A stretch of DNA of 46,952 bases from positions 1 through 46,952 of IMG/VR virus record IMGVR_UViG_3300046312_000177. The stretch is one strand, 5' to 3'. The notes below the pieces were generated by a model. That model saw nothing but the letters and a program-made list of their open reading frames with translations. It ran no database searches and was not told the DNA's origin. Of this stretch, positions 26,487 through 33,402 are shown piece by piece (the stretch's first letter is position 1; each line of letters opens with the position of its first letter). The position numbers and the translations under genes were made by a program. Origin of the DNA: a virus.

Positions 26487-26722
26487 TGAGTCAATGGCTA
26501 ATTAATAACCTTTGGGAAATATTATTACTAATAATTGGATGCATATTTGGGTTAATTAAATTCAACTATACATTGTTTAATAGGGTTATTAGAACAGAAA
26601 TTGAGAACAACAATCTAAAATTGAAGTCTGAAATAAAAAATGATTTTGAAACAAAAATTGAAAAACATATTAGACATGAAGTTAGGAATCAAATCTCTCT
26701 TGAGAAGACTAGGGATCATTAG
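26486..26722 (+). CDS. Small membrane protein with cytoplasmic coil
   Basis: A 78-residue protein with a GTG start overlapping the previous stop. A hydrophobic segment (LWEILLLIIGCIFGLIKF, residues 9-26) is followed by a charged helix (EIENNNLKLKSEIKNDFETK), typical of a single-span membrane protein. It could be a holin-like or regulatory protein of lysis; with one span, a class III holin is possible. The gene is in a lysis-type region but the function is not shown by sequence. Confidence 0.55.
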   Translation: MSQWLINNLWEILLLIIGCIFGLIKFNYTLFNRVIRTEIENNNLKLKSEIKNDFETKIEKHIRHEVRNQISLEKTRDH

Positions 26723-27221
26723 CACAATATTATTGTATTGTAATAATTCTTTTGCTTTTCAGGTTGGACTTTCTACTAATAAATTAGCAATTGACGATGG
26801 TTTTAAACGACATTCTAATCTTGGAAATTATTCGTTATTCTATGGATATAGTTATGCTCACAATAATATAGTATTATCAGTTAATACTAATAGGCTAATT
26901 TCTCAAACCAATAAAGAAACTCTAAAAAAAGATGGTCAATATTTTCAAGGAAAATCAAAAGTAACAACTGATACTCTAACTTTGGGCTATAGATTTAATA
27001 GATTTATCCCTTCTTTGTTCGTATCTAATGCAGAAGTAGAGAAAGAACTAAGCCACAATGAAAATTTACTTTTAAAAACAAATCAACATTCTATACTATA
27101 CGGAGCTGGTGTCAGTTATTTGTTAAGTAAAGACCTTAGTTTAGCTGGTTCTTTTATAGCACCAAACAAAGAGCAAAATCTTAAATACGGGATAAACTTA
27201 TCAATAATTTATAATTTATGA
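26676..27221 (+). CDS. Predicted outer-membrane beta-barrel protein
   Basis: About 181 residues from ATG at 26676; the first about 28 residues form a signal peptide (basic SLLRRL, then IISTILLYC, ending near SFAFQ). The mature part has alternating polar and aromatic residues with strands such as SLFYGYSYAHNNIVLSVNTN and a final GINLSIIYNL, which fit an outer-membrane barrel of about 8 strands ending in an aromatic or leucine residue. A phage-encoded barrel could block superinfection or change permeability. It overlaps the end of the previous gene by 47 bases. Confidence 0.6.
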   Translation: MKLGIKSLLRRLGIISTILLYCNNSFAFQVGLSTNKLAIDDGFKRHSNLGNYSLFYGYSYAHNNIVLSVNTNRLISQTNKETLKKDGQYFQGKSKVTTDTLTLGYRFNRFIPSLFVSNAEVEKELSHNENLLLKTNQHSILYGAGVSYLLSKDLSLAGSFIAPNKEQNLKYGINLSIIYNL

Positions 27222-27319
27222 GTTCAATATCTGAATTTTTAATAATTATATTTTCAATAACTGCCATTATTGTAGTAAATAACTATGTAACATATTATGA
27301 ATGGATTCTTGCAAGATAA
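27218..27319 (+). CDS. 33-residue single-span membrane peptide
   Basis: A tiny ORF with ATG overlapping the stop of the beta-barrel gene (ATGA) and its own end overlapping the next gene by 23 bases. The translation MSSISEFLIIIFSITAIIVV then a short tail with YYEWILAR is a single hydrophobic span. The overlaps at both ends and the membrane character support a real gene in this chain of membrane proteins. Confidence 0.5.
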   Translation: MSSISEFLIIIFSITAIIVVNNYVTYYEWILAR

Positions 27320-27527
27320 CTATGGTAATTTATCATCTAAAAGGCTTTGGGGTTCTATAATGCTAGGAGCTGGAGTATTGATGGGAACTATTTTATTTCT
27401 TTGTAGTGTATTTCTGGAAGTAAGAGACTCCCAGACAGCTCTTTACATGGTTAATACCTTCCTTATTTCTGGCAGTACTTTGTTAGGCTTTGGGATTTTT
27501 GAAAAAATTTTAAATAGAAAGAAATGA
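27297..27527 (+). CDS. Two-span membrane protein, holin candidate
   Basis: A 76-residue protein with two hydrophobic segments (about residues 18-41 and 50-69) and a short basic C-terminus (EKILNRKK), which is the size and topology of a class II holin. It sits directly before the spanin genes, overlapping by 4 bases. Holins set the time of lysis by making holes in the inner membrane. Among the small membrane proteins here it is the best holin candidate, but topology alone does not prove it. Confidence 0.55.
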   Translation: MNGFLQDNYGNLSSKRLWGSIMLGAGVLMGTILFLCSVFLEVRDSQTALYMVNTFLISGSTLLGFGIFEKILNRKK

Positions 27528-27832
27528 TATTAGCGTTATTGCCATTTCTAAAAAATAAAATAGTTTTATATCCACTAATTGCGGGATTTATACTTTTGGG
27601 ATCACTTTTTTTTGTGCAGTCCATAACTAAGCAAAGAAATCTAGCAATCCAAGATGCTTTTAAAAAGGGGTTTGAATTAGGCTCTAAAGAAGAAATCTTA
27701 AAGTGTAGCAATAAACTTTTAGATTTAAATGATGAATTCCAACAAAAATTAAATGATAATGTTCTTAAGTCCAAAAAAATATCTCAATCTAATAAGAATA
27801 AGTCTTTTAACGACCTTGTTAATAGCCTGTAA
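27524..27832 (+). CDS. i-spanin (Rz-like)
   Basis: A 102-residue protein with an N-terminal hydrophobic span (about residues 14-31) followed by a soluble, helical, charged periplasmic domain (GFELGSKEEILKCSNKLLDL, then a Lys-rich coil). This is the architecture of Rz-type inner-membrane spanins. It overlaps by 80 bases, in a different frame, with the lipoprotein gene at 27753-28004, the hallmark of nested Rz/Rz1 pairs. Together they fuse the inner and outer membrane in the last step of lysis. Confidence 0.78.
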   Translation: MILALLPFLKNKIVLYPLIAGFILLGSLFFVQSITKQRNLAIQDAFKKGFELGSKEEILKCSNKLLDLNDEFQQKLNDNVLKSKKISQSNKNKSFNDLVNSL

Positions 27833-28004
27833 TAGACAATCACAACCTAAGCTATATAATAATGATTATTGTATTCTAGCTAGTATTATTCCAGCTTCTC
27901 AACAAGATAAAAAGGCATTGCTAAGCTCAAATCCGCAACCAGAAAACTTTATTCGTGCAGTTGTTAATCACAACGACACTTGGAGAAAGATTTGTCAAAA
28001 ATAG
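27753..28004 (+). CDS. o-spanin lipoprotein (Rz1-like)
   Basis: An 83-residue protein starting inside the i-spanin gene in another frame. A basic N-terminus, hydrophobic core and lipobox TLLIAC predict cleavage before Cys26, after which it would be lipidated and sent to the outer membrane. The mature part has about 58 residues, as usual for Rz1-like proteins, though not especially proline-rich. The nested arrangement with the Rz-like gene strongly supports the call. The gene ends in ICQK, as does the ORF at 28140-28355. Confidence 0.75.
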   Translation: MIMFLSPKKYLNLIRISLLTTLLIACNRQSQPKLYNNDYCILASIIPASQQDKKALLSSNPQPENFIRAVVNHNDTWRKICQK

Positions 28005-28139
28005 GCACGCTATCTAATCAAGCTTTTTTTGAACTGTTGATTTTTAGATAAAGGAAAGTTAGAACTATATTTTGAAATAAATAGAGGTTCTGTTGATATA
28101 CAATCTTGCTTAGATTTTGTTAAAACTTTTTTAAAAAAT
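27992..28139 (+). pseudogene. Possible frameshifted 5' part of the ORF at 28140
   Basis: From a TTG at 27992 one frame reads MSKIGTLSNQAFFELLIF and stops; after the T5 run near 28038 a second frame, without any ATG, GTG or TTG, continues as DKGKLELYFEINRGSVDIQS and on, straight into the ORF at 28140. Both pieces look coding. One T fewer in the run would join them into one protein of about 120 residues. This could be a sequencing or assembly error in a homopolymer, or a real frameshift. Confidence 0.4.
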
Positions 28140-28355
28140 ATGGATAGTAAAGATAAAAAACATTTAGCTTTAGGTCTAATACTTGCTGTGGCTTTAACTT
28201 ATTTTGGAACAAATTTTACAGATAGCTATTTTAAATCTAAAGAAGATATAAATAATAAAGATATTCAATTAGAAACAATAAAAGCTTTAAAAGAAGTTAA
28301 TCCTAATTTGAACCCCTGCGATATTTTTTTCTTTTTTCATATTTGTCAAAAATAG
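28140..28355 (+). CDS. Small single-span membrane protein
   Basis: A 71-residue protein with a hydrophobic segment (ALGLILAVALTYFGTNF, about residues 10-26) and a charged C-terminal part ending in FFFFHICQK. It has no named family. It may be a shortened version of a longer protein if the upstream frame at 27992-28139 is joined. Located between the spanins and the endolysin, so probably part of the lysis cassette. Confidence 0.5.
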   Translation: MDSKDKKHLALGLILAVALTYFGTNFTDSYFKSKEDINNKDIQLETIKALKEVNPNLNPCDIFFFFHICQK

Positions 28356-28411
28356 GGATGATACCTAAGGGAATTATATATTTAACTAGCCAAAATTAAT
28401 AAAAAAGAAAA

Positions 28412-28696
28412 ATGCTAAAAAATCTAAAAAAATGGATTAATCAAAAATTACTAATTTTCCTAGAATCAAGAATTGAAATTCAAGAATTAAAAGAAGAAAG
28501 AGATTTTTGGTATAAGGAAGCTAACTTGTGGATTAGTAAATATTCCGATATGGAAACTGCAAGCTTAGAACTCCTTAATGTCAAAAATTTTCTTGCGAAA
28601 AAGTCCAATATACCTTGGCGAAATTTAAAAAAAGGTAAAAAGAGGTTAAGTAAAAAAGACATTAATACAACGAAAACAAGCCATAAGGCAATTTGA
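28412..28696 (+). CDS. Basic coiled-coil protein of the lysis region
   Basis: A 94-residue protein rich in Lys, with heptad-like leucine/isoleucine spacing in residues 10-40 (IEIQELKEERDFWYKEANLW) and a very basic C-terminus (KKGKKRLSKKDIN). It has no obvious signal peptide. It is the last gene before the 374-bp intergenic stretch upstream of the endolysin. Function unknown. A hydrophobic antisense frame on the other strand is likely spurious. Confidence 0.5.
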   Translation: MLKNLKKWINQKLLIFLESRIEIQELKEERDFWYKEANLWISKYSDMETASLELLNVKNFLAKKSNIPWRNLKKGKKRLSKKDINTTKTSHKAI

Positions 28697-29070
28697 CCAG
28701 ACTCAACTAATTGATATGCTTTAAGTAGGTCATTTATCATTCGGTAATAGATTCAAAAAGTGCTAATCCTTTTATTGTTTTTTGGGGTAGGACTTTTATA
28801 GCTAATTTATCGTCAAAACCCTTTCTAGTATTAGGTTTATGTGGTAGGACTTCTTGCACAGAAGCTCTGGTCAAATGTCAAATTGTTATAGGTTAATCTC
28901 AATCCAATTCCAGCAACAATACTGTATTTTTATATATTTTTGACTTGATTTTAATCAGATTAAGATTAATCTTTCTTTTGAATTTTCTTTTCATAACCAC
29001 CCCTAATTACAGTTAGGGGTAGTTCTTTCCTCCAAAAATTGAAGCAAATCACTCCTATATCTATAATCAT
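28697..29070 (+). other. 374-bp intergenic region upstream of the endolysin
   Basis: No ORF that I can support. GGTAGGACTT occurs at 28786-28795 and 28843-28852. An 8-bp perfect hairpin (ACCCCTAA at 28999-29006, TTAGGGGT at 29013-29020) lies 50 bases upstream of the endolysin start and could be an operator, an RNA hairpin or a weak terminator without a T-run. TTGACT near 28952 is a possible -35. The gap suggests the endolysin has its own control. Confidence 0.4.
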
Positions 29071-29511
29071 ATGGAATTATTAGATAGAAAAAACTTTAAA
29101 CACAAAGATTTCTTTTTTTCACAAACAGCAATTAGACTTGGTATTAACAACCACACAACCGACCCTATTATTCTTAAAAACCTTTCAATAGTTGCTGACA
29201 AGATTCAAGAAATAAGAGATTTATTGAAATTTCCTATTATAATCAATAGTAGCTATAGATGCTTGGAGCTAAATAAAAATAAAGCAGTTGGAAGCAAAAA
29301 CACAAGCCAACACCTAAAAGGGCAAGCTATAGATTTTATTTGCCCAAAGTTTGGAACTCCTAAAGACATATTTTTAGCCTTAAAAAAGAATAATATTGTA
29401 GTGGATCAATGTTTGTTAGAGAATACTTGGATTCACCTTTCTATAAAAGAAAGTGATAACAGAAACCAATTTGCAAAATTAATAAATGGGAAGTTTGAAG
29501 TTAATTTTTAA
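29071..29511 (+). CDS. Endolysin, M15-family peptidase
   Basis: A 146-residue protein of the Peptidase_M15_3 type (VanY/L-alanyl-D-glutamate or D-Ala-D-Ala peptidase fold), which cuts peptide cross-links of peptidoglycan. SSYR at residues 60-63, HLKGQAIDF with zinc ligands His81 and Asp88, and WIHLS with His122 give a complete set of zinc ligands. No signal peptide is present, so a holin is required for its release. It is the last gene of the plus strand arm. A shortened relative lies on the minus strand at 43822-44010. Confidence 0.88.
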   Translation: MELLDRKNFKHKDFFFSQTAIRLGINNHTTDPIILKNLSIVADKIQEIRDLLKFPIIINSSYRCLELNKNKAVGSKNTSQHLKGQAIDFICPKFGTPKDIFLALKKNNIVVDQCLLENTWIHLSIKESDNRNQFAKLINGKFEVNF

Positions 29512-29574
29512 TTTAATGGTTGTATATACCCAAAATAAGGTTTTCCAAAAATATCAAAATTTACCAAAGTATTT
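29512..29574. other. Convergent junction of the two arms
   Basis: The plus strand arm ends at 29511 and the minus strand arm ends at 29575. The 63 bases between are A/T-rich, and I see no strong hairpin with T-run on either strand, so transcription may be stopped by weak or overlapping signals or by collision. Confidence 0.6.
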
Positions 29575-29913
29575 TTAAGTTTCTAAAAAATAATAATGCG
29601 GATATTTGAATTGAAATAGTTTTGACTTTAAGATATAATCTTTTGTTTTAAATCCCTTGATGTCTTCGCAAACCATAACTTGCTTCTCACAATCAAAATA
29701 GACAAAATCTGTTATATAATCTATCTTTCTAATAGCTTTGCCCTGTAAATTCCTAAAAGGTGCTTGAAGCTCAAATTTAACCTGTTCTTGAAGCTCTTTA
29801 ATCTTTCCATCCTTCTCTAACTGCTTTAGAACTATAGCTCGCCTAAATTCCTTCTTGCTATCCTTGCCGTTAGTTTTGATATTTCCAAATTTATTCTTTC
29901 TAATTCTAAACAA
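29575..29913 (-). CDS. DUF1064-like nuclease
   Basis: A 112-residue protein matching the DUF1064 pattern of small phage PD-(D/E)XK nucleases: an N-terminal KNKFGNIKTNG region, then DSKKEFRRA, a QVKFELQAPF stretch, Asp65 and Asp69 in KIDYITDFVYF, and ED-x-KG (VCEDIKG, residues 81-87). The last supplies the D/ExK acid and lysine. Such proteins are thought to be Holliday junction or other structure-specific nucleases. It is the last gene of the early arm, near the arms' junction. Confidence 0.78.
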   Translation of the reverse strand: MFRIRKNKFGNIKTNGKDSKKEFRRAIVLKQLEKDGKIKELQEQVKFELQAPFRNLQGKAIRKIDYITDFVYFDCEKQVMVCEDIKGFKTKDYILKSKLFQFKYPHYYFLET

Positions 29914-29920
29914 TGTTTAA

Positions 29921-30220
29921 TTATAAATTATATTTTCTCTCTTGTTTTATTATCCAATCAAGGAAAATCCTCATATCCTGCTCTGCTCTTTTCTCGCTCC
30001 TTCTTTTTGGAAATTCTTCTCTATTTATTTTCTTATCATAAGAATATCTATAAAAAAATTCAGGATTCCAACAATAACCATCGTGGAAAAACTGCCAATA
30101 AGGTGGCTGACCATAACTATAGATTTTCTTTATATAAAAATGGCGATCATCGTCTTTGTGATAGTCTCTACCAATTAAATCGTAATATTCTGCGGTTAGT
30201 TCCGTTAGTGATTTACTCAT
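29921..30220 (-). CDS. Unknown early protein
   Basis: A 99-residue protein, rich in aromatic residues (Tyr, Phe, Trp) with IKKIYSYGQPPYWQFFHDGY in the middle and a charged helix at the C-terminus. No motif recognised. The N-terminus, MSKSL, is shared with the neighbouring gene at 30244, which may reflect copied 5' ends. It has no signal peptide or membrane segment. Confidence 0.55.
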   Translation of the reverse strand: MSKSLTELTAEYYDLIGRDYHKDDDRHFYIKKIYSYGQPPYWQFFHDGYCWNPEFFYRYSYDKKINREEFPKRRSEKRAEQDMRIFLDWIIKQERKYNL

Positions 30221-30243
30221 GATCTTTTTCGTAATATTTAAAT

Positions 30244-30498
30244 TTAATTATGAATTCTTTCAAACCAACTGTAAATTAATTCACCATAATTTTCGCTCCT
30301 CTTTTCCCTGCTTTTTACAAAACCACCTTTAAATTCTATTCCGTTTTTTAAAGTTATCTTAAATCCAAAAGTTTCTACACCATCAATAACTTGGTTTAAC
30401 TTTTGAATTACCGCAATTTCTTGTAATAATATTGCGAAACAAGTGCCATCTGCCGAGTCAATTGCTACTATTTCTTTCATAATAAGTGATTTACTCAT
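30244..30498 (-). CDS. Small early protein with a beta-sheet pattern
   Basis: About 84 residues from the ATG at 30498; TTG at 30510 is a less likely start. A strand-rich segment such as AIDSADGTCFAILLQEIAVI and TFGFKITLKNGIEFKGGFV suggests a small beta-barrel or DUF-like fold. It starts with MSKSL like its downstream neighbour. Function unknown. Confidence 0.55.
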   Translation of the reverse strand: MSKSLIMKEIVAIDSADGTCFAILLQEIAVIQKLNQVIDGVETFGFKITLKNGIEFKGGFVKSREKRSENYGELIYSWFERIHN

Positions 30499-30522
30499 AA
30501 ATCTTTCCAATAGTTAATTAGA

Positions 30523-31194
30523 TTAGTATAATCTTCGTATCGATGGGAACATTAAACTTTCTAATTCTAAAATTTTTCCTATTTTATCTGTGTAATCTTC
30601 AATTCTCCCTAATTCAGGAAAATCTTTTGCTCGCCAATTATATGGTTCCCACGATGAAACTTCTAACTTTTCTTCTAAAGATAAGTCTAGACAATCTTGA
30701 TCGAAAGTAACAATTTTTGTAGCTCTTCCGAAAAATCTTTCGAAAAATGCTTCTTTCCGAACAATAGTATTAGGATATATTTTACAGAATTGATTAAACT
30801 CTTCCTGATCTTCAAAACAAAAGAAGTCTGCCATAATGAATAATGTAAAACTATTATTCGAGTATGGAATTGAGGAACTAACAAAAATATCTATTCTCAT
30901 TTTTAAATATTTATTTAAATCCGAATTTTTAAATTTCTCTTCTTGTTGATCTAAAAGAAAAACTTTTTTAAAAGTCTCTAAAATATATTCTTTTATAGTG
31001 CTTTGTTTGATATTATTTTGCTTAAAGCAATCGCTAATATCTATACTTCCATATTGGTTAACTACTGGCTTTTTATAATCATTGTGGTCGAGAATATCAA
31101 TTATCTTATATTGTTTTTTTCCTGATGGAAAAATTTTTTCTTCAAAAAAAGATTCTTTTAGAAAATTCATTACTCCATCTTTGTCATAATTCAT
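30523..31194 (-). CDS. Unknown early protein, 223 residues
   Basis: A 223-residue acidic protein with aromatic-rich segments (FTLFIMADFFCFEDQEEFNQ) and a C-terminal LELESLMFPSIRRLY. I recognise no motif or fold. It has no membrane segment and no signal peptide. It lies between an HTH-nuclease gene and a small beta protein in a co-directional operon, so it is probably also an early protein. Confidence 0.55.
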   Translation of the reverse strand: MNYDKDGVMNFLKESFFEEKIFPSGKKQYKIIDILDHNDYKKPVVNQYGSIDISDCFKQNNIKQSTIKEYILETFKKVFLLDQQEEKFKNSDLNKYLKMRIDIFVSSSIPYSNNSFTLFIMADFFCFEDQEEFNQFCKIYPNTIVRKEAFFERFFGRATKIVTFDQDCLDLSLEEKLEVSSWEPYNWRAKDFPELGRIEDYTDKIGKILELESLMFPSIRRLY

Positions 31195-31225
31195 AACTTA
31201 TGTTATTTCTATTGTTAATAAAGCC

Positions 31226-31804
31226 TTATAAATGAAGGCTTGGATAAAGTTTAAATGTTTCTTCAAAAAATTCTGTTAGCTCTTCTTTTGGAATTAAGAA
31301 ATCACTCCATTTGCTATGGTTTATATTTTTGGTAATGCTTATTGTTTGTAAATTATCTATTAATAATTCATTAGGAATCATAAAATGATGAATAACATCT
31401 TTACCTTCTGGATCAAAAGCTAATAATATAAAATAATCTGCTATTTTCTTTTGCTTCTTTAATGAAAAACACCACCTAGGGTTTTTAGTAATTGTTAATT
31501 TGCCAGATTTTATCTCCAAACTTTTATCTCCAATAATAAAATCTACCTTTGGCTGGAAGGAATAAAGATTTTGATTAATTGCTGATGGTAATATTTTTTG
31601 GATATATTGTTCCCCTTTGTAAGCGAACTTATCTTTAGTGCTCCCATAAATAGCTTTGTTGCCCTTTACTTCAACACCAGCTTTTTTTAAATACCAATAA
31701 ACTGTCTGCCATTTGATACCAGTTTTATCTGCTACCAGTTTTATATTTGCCAGTTCTTCGTATTCTTTTTTGCATAAATCAGTTTTTTTGTCCATTGAAA
31801 GCAT
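31226..31804 (-). CDS. HTH plus PD-(D/E)XK nuclease-like protein
   Basis: A 192-residue protein. Residues 20-50 look like an HTH (IKLVADKTGIKWQTVYWYLK), then the PD-(D/E)XK core: GEQYIQKILP with Glu65, VDFIIGDKSLEIKSGKL with Asp88, Glu97 and Lys99. This is the pattern of phage endonuclease-like proteins with an attached DNA-binding domain. An in-frame ATG lies three codons downstream of the first. It could be a homing-type or recombination nuclease. It is preceded by a TAATATCT direct repeat at 31846. Confidence 0.65.
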   Translation of the reverse strand: MLSMDKKTDLCKKEYEELANIKLVADKTGIKWQTVYWYLKKAGVEVKGNKAIYGSTKDKFAYKGEQYIQKILPSAINQNLYSFQPKVDFIIGDKSLEIKSGKLTITKNPRWCFSLKKQKKIADYFILLAFDPEGKDVIHHFMIPNELLIDNLQTISITKNINHSKWSDFLIPKEELTEFFEETFKLYPSLHL

Positions 31805-31845
31805 AGTTATTAAAATAATAGATAGAGTTATTAAAAACCTTAATC

Positions 31846-31867
31846 TAATATCTTAATATCTTAATCT
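31846..31867. repeat. TAATATCT direct repeats upstream of the HTH-nuclease gene
   Basis: TAATATCT at 31846-31853 and 31854-31861, followed by TAATCT. On the minus strand this reads AGATATTA in tandem, about 42 to 60 bases ahead of the ATG at 31804. Similar runs occur ahead of ssb (32376-32393) and of the DUF6291-type gene (41649-41686). Confidence 0.6.
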
Positions 31868-31881
31868 CAAGAGGTAAATCA

Positions 31882-32325
31882 TCAAAAAGGCACGGAGTCA
31901 TCCATCTCAAACTCTTTAGCCTTTTGATTATCAAAAGCCTCTTCAATCTGATTAAACCCCTCCTCGTCTTGTTTTGGTTGTGGCTTACTTCCCAACATGA
32001 TTAACTTAGAGCCAAAACCTTGTAGAATTATCTTTGTAGTGTATCTTTCTATTCCTTCTTTGTCTGTGTACTTAGTTGTTTGCAAAGAGCCTTCTATGTA
32101 AAGCTTTGATCCTTTTTTAACATAGTTCTTGATAATACCAACCAAACCCTGAGAGAAAACAACGACATTATGCCATTCGGTTTTATCTTTTTTTTCACCA
32201 GTAGTTTTATCTTTCCAACTTTCAGTTGTTGCTAACGAGAAGCTAGCAATTTCTCTTCCATCTTGAGTTGATTTAATCTCAGGATCTTGACCGACATTAC
32301 CAATTAACTGTACTTTGTTTAGCAT
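31882..32325 (-). CDS. ssb: Single-stranded DNA-binding protein
   Basis: A 147-residue protein with the complete SSB pattern: LNKVQLIGNVGQDPE at the N-terminus, FSLATTESW, WHNVVVFSQ, YVKKGSKLYIEGSLQ and a C-terminal acidic tip, MDDSVPF, which recruits replication and repair proteins. It binds single-stranded DNA as a tetramer and works with RecT and the helicase. A remnant of a second SSB lies directly upstream (32460-32552). The AGATATTA-like repeats lie in the leader. Confidence 0.93.
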   Translation of the reverse strand: MLNKVQLIGNVGQDPEIKSTQDGREIASFSLATTESWKDKTTGEKKDKTEWHNVVVFSQGLVGIIKNYVKKGSKLYIEGSLQTTKYTDKEGIERYTTKIILQGFGSKLIMLGSKPQPKQDEEGFNQIEEAFDNQKAKEFEMDDSVPF

Positions 32326-32326
32326 T

Positions 32327-32482
32327 TTATTTAGATTTTAAGTTAATAATACTAGTCTTAAAAAGAAGATTTTTAAATCTTAATATCTTAATTTTTATCA
32401 ACAATAATTTTCTCTCTTTCTCTGACTTATCCACTTTATTTATAGCTTTATTAATGTAATTAATGTCTGCTTGATCTTTCAT
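32327..32482 (-). CDS. Small basic ORF ahead of ssb
   Basis: A 51-residue ORF from ATG at 32482, starting inside the SSB remnant in another frame and ending two bases before the ssb ATG. The N-terminal part, DQADINYINKAINKVDKSEK, looks coding; the C-terminal half is low-complexity Lys/Ile/Leu and may be non-coding leader. It may be a genuine small gene or part of the scar left by the remnant. Confidence 0.3.
   Translation of the reverse strand: MKDQADINYINKAINKVDKSEKERKLLLIKIKILRFKNLLFKTSIINLKSK
32376..32393. repeat. AATCTTAATATCTTAAT element in the ssb leader
   Basis: AAATCTTAATATCTTAAT resembles the TAATATCT repeats at 31846 and 41649. On the minus strand it lies about 50 to 70 bases ahead of the ssb ATG and could be an operator. 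Confidence 0.45.
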
Positions 32483-32552
32483 TTCCGTCTCGTGTTGCTG
32501 TAATTTTAGGGTCTTGACCTACTGAGCCAATTAATTGTACTTTGTTTAGCAT
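32460..32552 (-). pseudogene. N-terminal remnant of a second ssb gene
   Basis: Reading from ATG at 32552 the frame gives MLNKVQLIGSVGQDPKITAT and RDGNE, which align with the first 25 residues of the intact SSB (LNKVQLIGNVGQDPE), then stops after 30 codons. The DNA has diverged (GGC TCA GTA versus GGT AAT GTC), so it is the start of a different ssb allele rather than a fresh copy. It overlaps the 3' end of the gene at 32546-32923. Most likely a scar of allele replacement by recombination. Confidence 0.75.
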
Positions 32553-32923
32553 TCTATTTTTATAAATTGTTCAACCAAATCCACTATTCCTTTCTGGATA
32601 AAATCTCCTTTTTTATACAACAAAATTATAGCTTCATCATCAATTCCATACTCACTGCAAGATAACAAATAGCTGCCATCAATTAAATCGTTTCCGCCCT
32701 CTTTCAATTTGGCAACATATTTTTCTATGCATGAATAAAATCTATCAACATAAATTTTCTCATTTTCGTCATTCACTTTGAAAAAACCGTTTTTGTATTC
32801 CAAAGCATATAATAGATCATAATTATCGTCATCGTCTTGTAATTCCTTAAAAAAGGCTTTTTCTTGATCACTTAATGGATTTTTAGGTGTTAATCTCCCA
32901 GAATATCTTACATTGTGTCCCAT
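32546..32923 (-). CDS. Unknown early protein, 125 residues
   Basis: A 125-residue protein with an acidic middle (FKELQDDDDNYDLLYALEY) and a C-terminal GDFIQKGIVDLVEQFIKIEC. No motif recognised. Its stop codon overlaps the ATG of the ssb remnant. The pattern of Tyr, Asp and Glu suggests a small soluble protein. Function unknown. Confidence 0.55.
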   Translation of the reverse strand: MGHNVRYSGRLTPKNPLSDQEKAFFKELQDDDDNYDLLYALEYKNGFFKVNDENEKIYVDRFYSCIEKYVAKLKEGGNDLIDGSYLLSCSEYGIDDEAIILLYKKGDFIQKGIVDLVEQFIKIEC

Positions 32924-32950
32924 AATTCTTAAATTTTAAGTTAATAATGC

Positions 32951-32975
32951 GAGCAAACGCTCTAGCCCTTGCGGG
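32951..32975. other. Pair of small GC hairpins between genes
   Basis: GAGC(32951-32954)/GCTC(32959-32962) and CCC(32966-32968)/GGG(32973-32975), each with a 4-base loop; read on the minus strand the second is CCC GCAA GGG, a GNRA-type tetraloop. They lie in the leader of the gene at 32546-32923. They could be RNA processing or stability elements. Confidence 0.4.
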
Positions 32976-32980
32976 ATTCT

Positions 32981-33400
32981 TTAAACTTCTTCTAAACCTT
33001 TTAAATATTCTCTGTGTCTAGTTGTTTCGTTTTCCCATGTTTTAATCTGATCTTGCAATTCTTTGATTTTGTTATTGTTGTATTCTATATTTCTATTAAT
33101 AACATTTGTTAAAGCTGCTTTCTTCGTTAATTCATAACTAGAATTTTGATCGGTCATATGCCAATAGTATTGTTTATCTTCCTCATCCTCATTTAACATA
33201 GAGACATAAACTAATTTGCCCCTGTCATCTTCTTTTATTAAGACCTCACACTTGTTGCCGTGGTTACAACTAGTACAACGAACTTGATAATATTTCCCTT
33301 CTTCTCTCTGAACAATCCCAAAAACTGTGTAGATAAGAAGATTTATACTTGAGTATTTATAAAGACTATCCCCTAATTTAAGTTCAATTTTTTCTATCAT
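32981..33400 (-). CDS. Early protein with Cys cluster and coiled coil
   Basis: A 139-residue protein. Its middle has CTSCNHGNKC (near residues 42-51), a zinc-finger-like cluster of three Cys and one His, and the C-terminal 45 residues form a coil (NRNIEYNNNKIKELQDQIKT and on). No named family. It may bind nucleic acid or a host protein. It follows YopX directly in the operon. Confidence 0.6.
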   Translation of the reverse strand: MIEKIELKLGDSLYKYSSINLLIYTVFGIVQREEGKYYQVRCTSCNHGNKCEVLIKEDDRGKLVYVSMLNEDEEDKQYYWHMTDQNSSYELTKKAALTNVINRNIEYNNNKIKELQDQIKTWENETTRHREYLKGLEEV

Positions 33401-33402
33401 TT

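Larger units (their letters stand above)
27990..28356. repeat. 16-bp repeat at the ends of two membrane genes
   Basis: ATTTGTCAAAAATAGG occurs at 27990-28005 and at 28341-28356. In both cases it encodes the C-terminal residues ICQK and the stop of the ORF just before. The match suggests that the region between was copied or recombined at this short sequence. Confidence 0.75.

Noticed and set aside
28480-28740. Antisense ORF with a hydrophobic segment
   Set aside because: It is opposite to the basic coiled-coil gene at 28412-28696 and to the direction of the whole lysis region; the hydrophobic look follows from antisense of Lys/Asn-rich codons.
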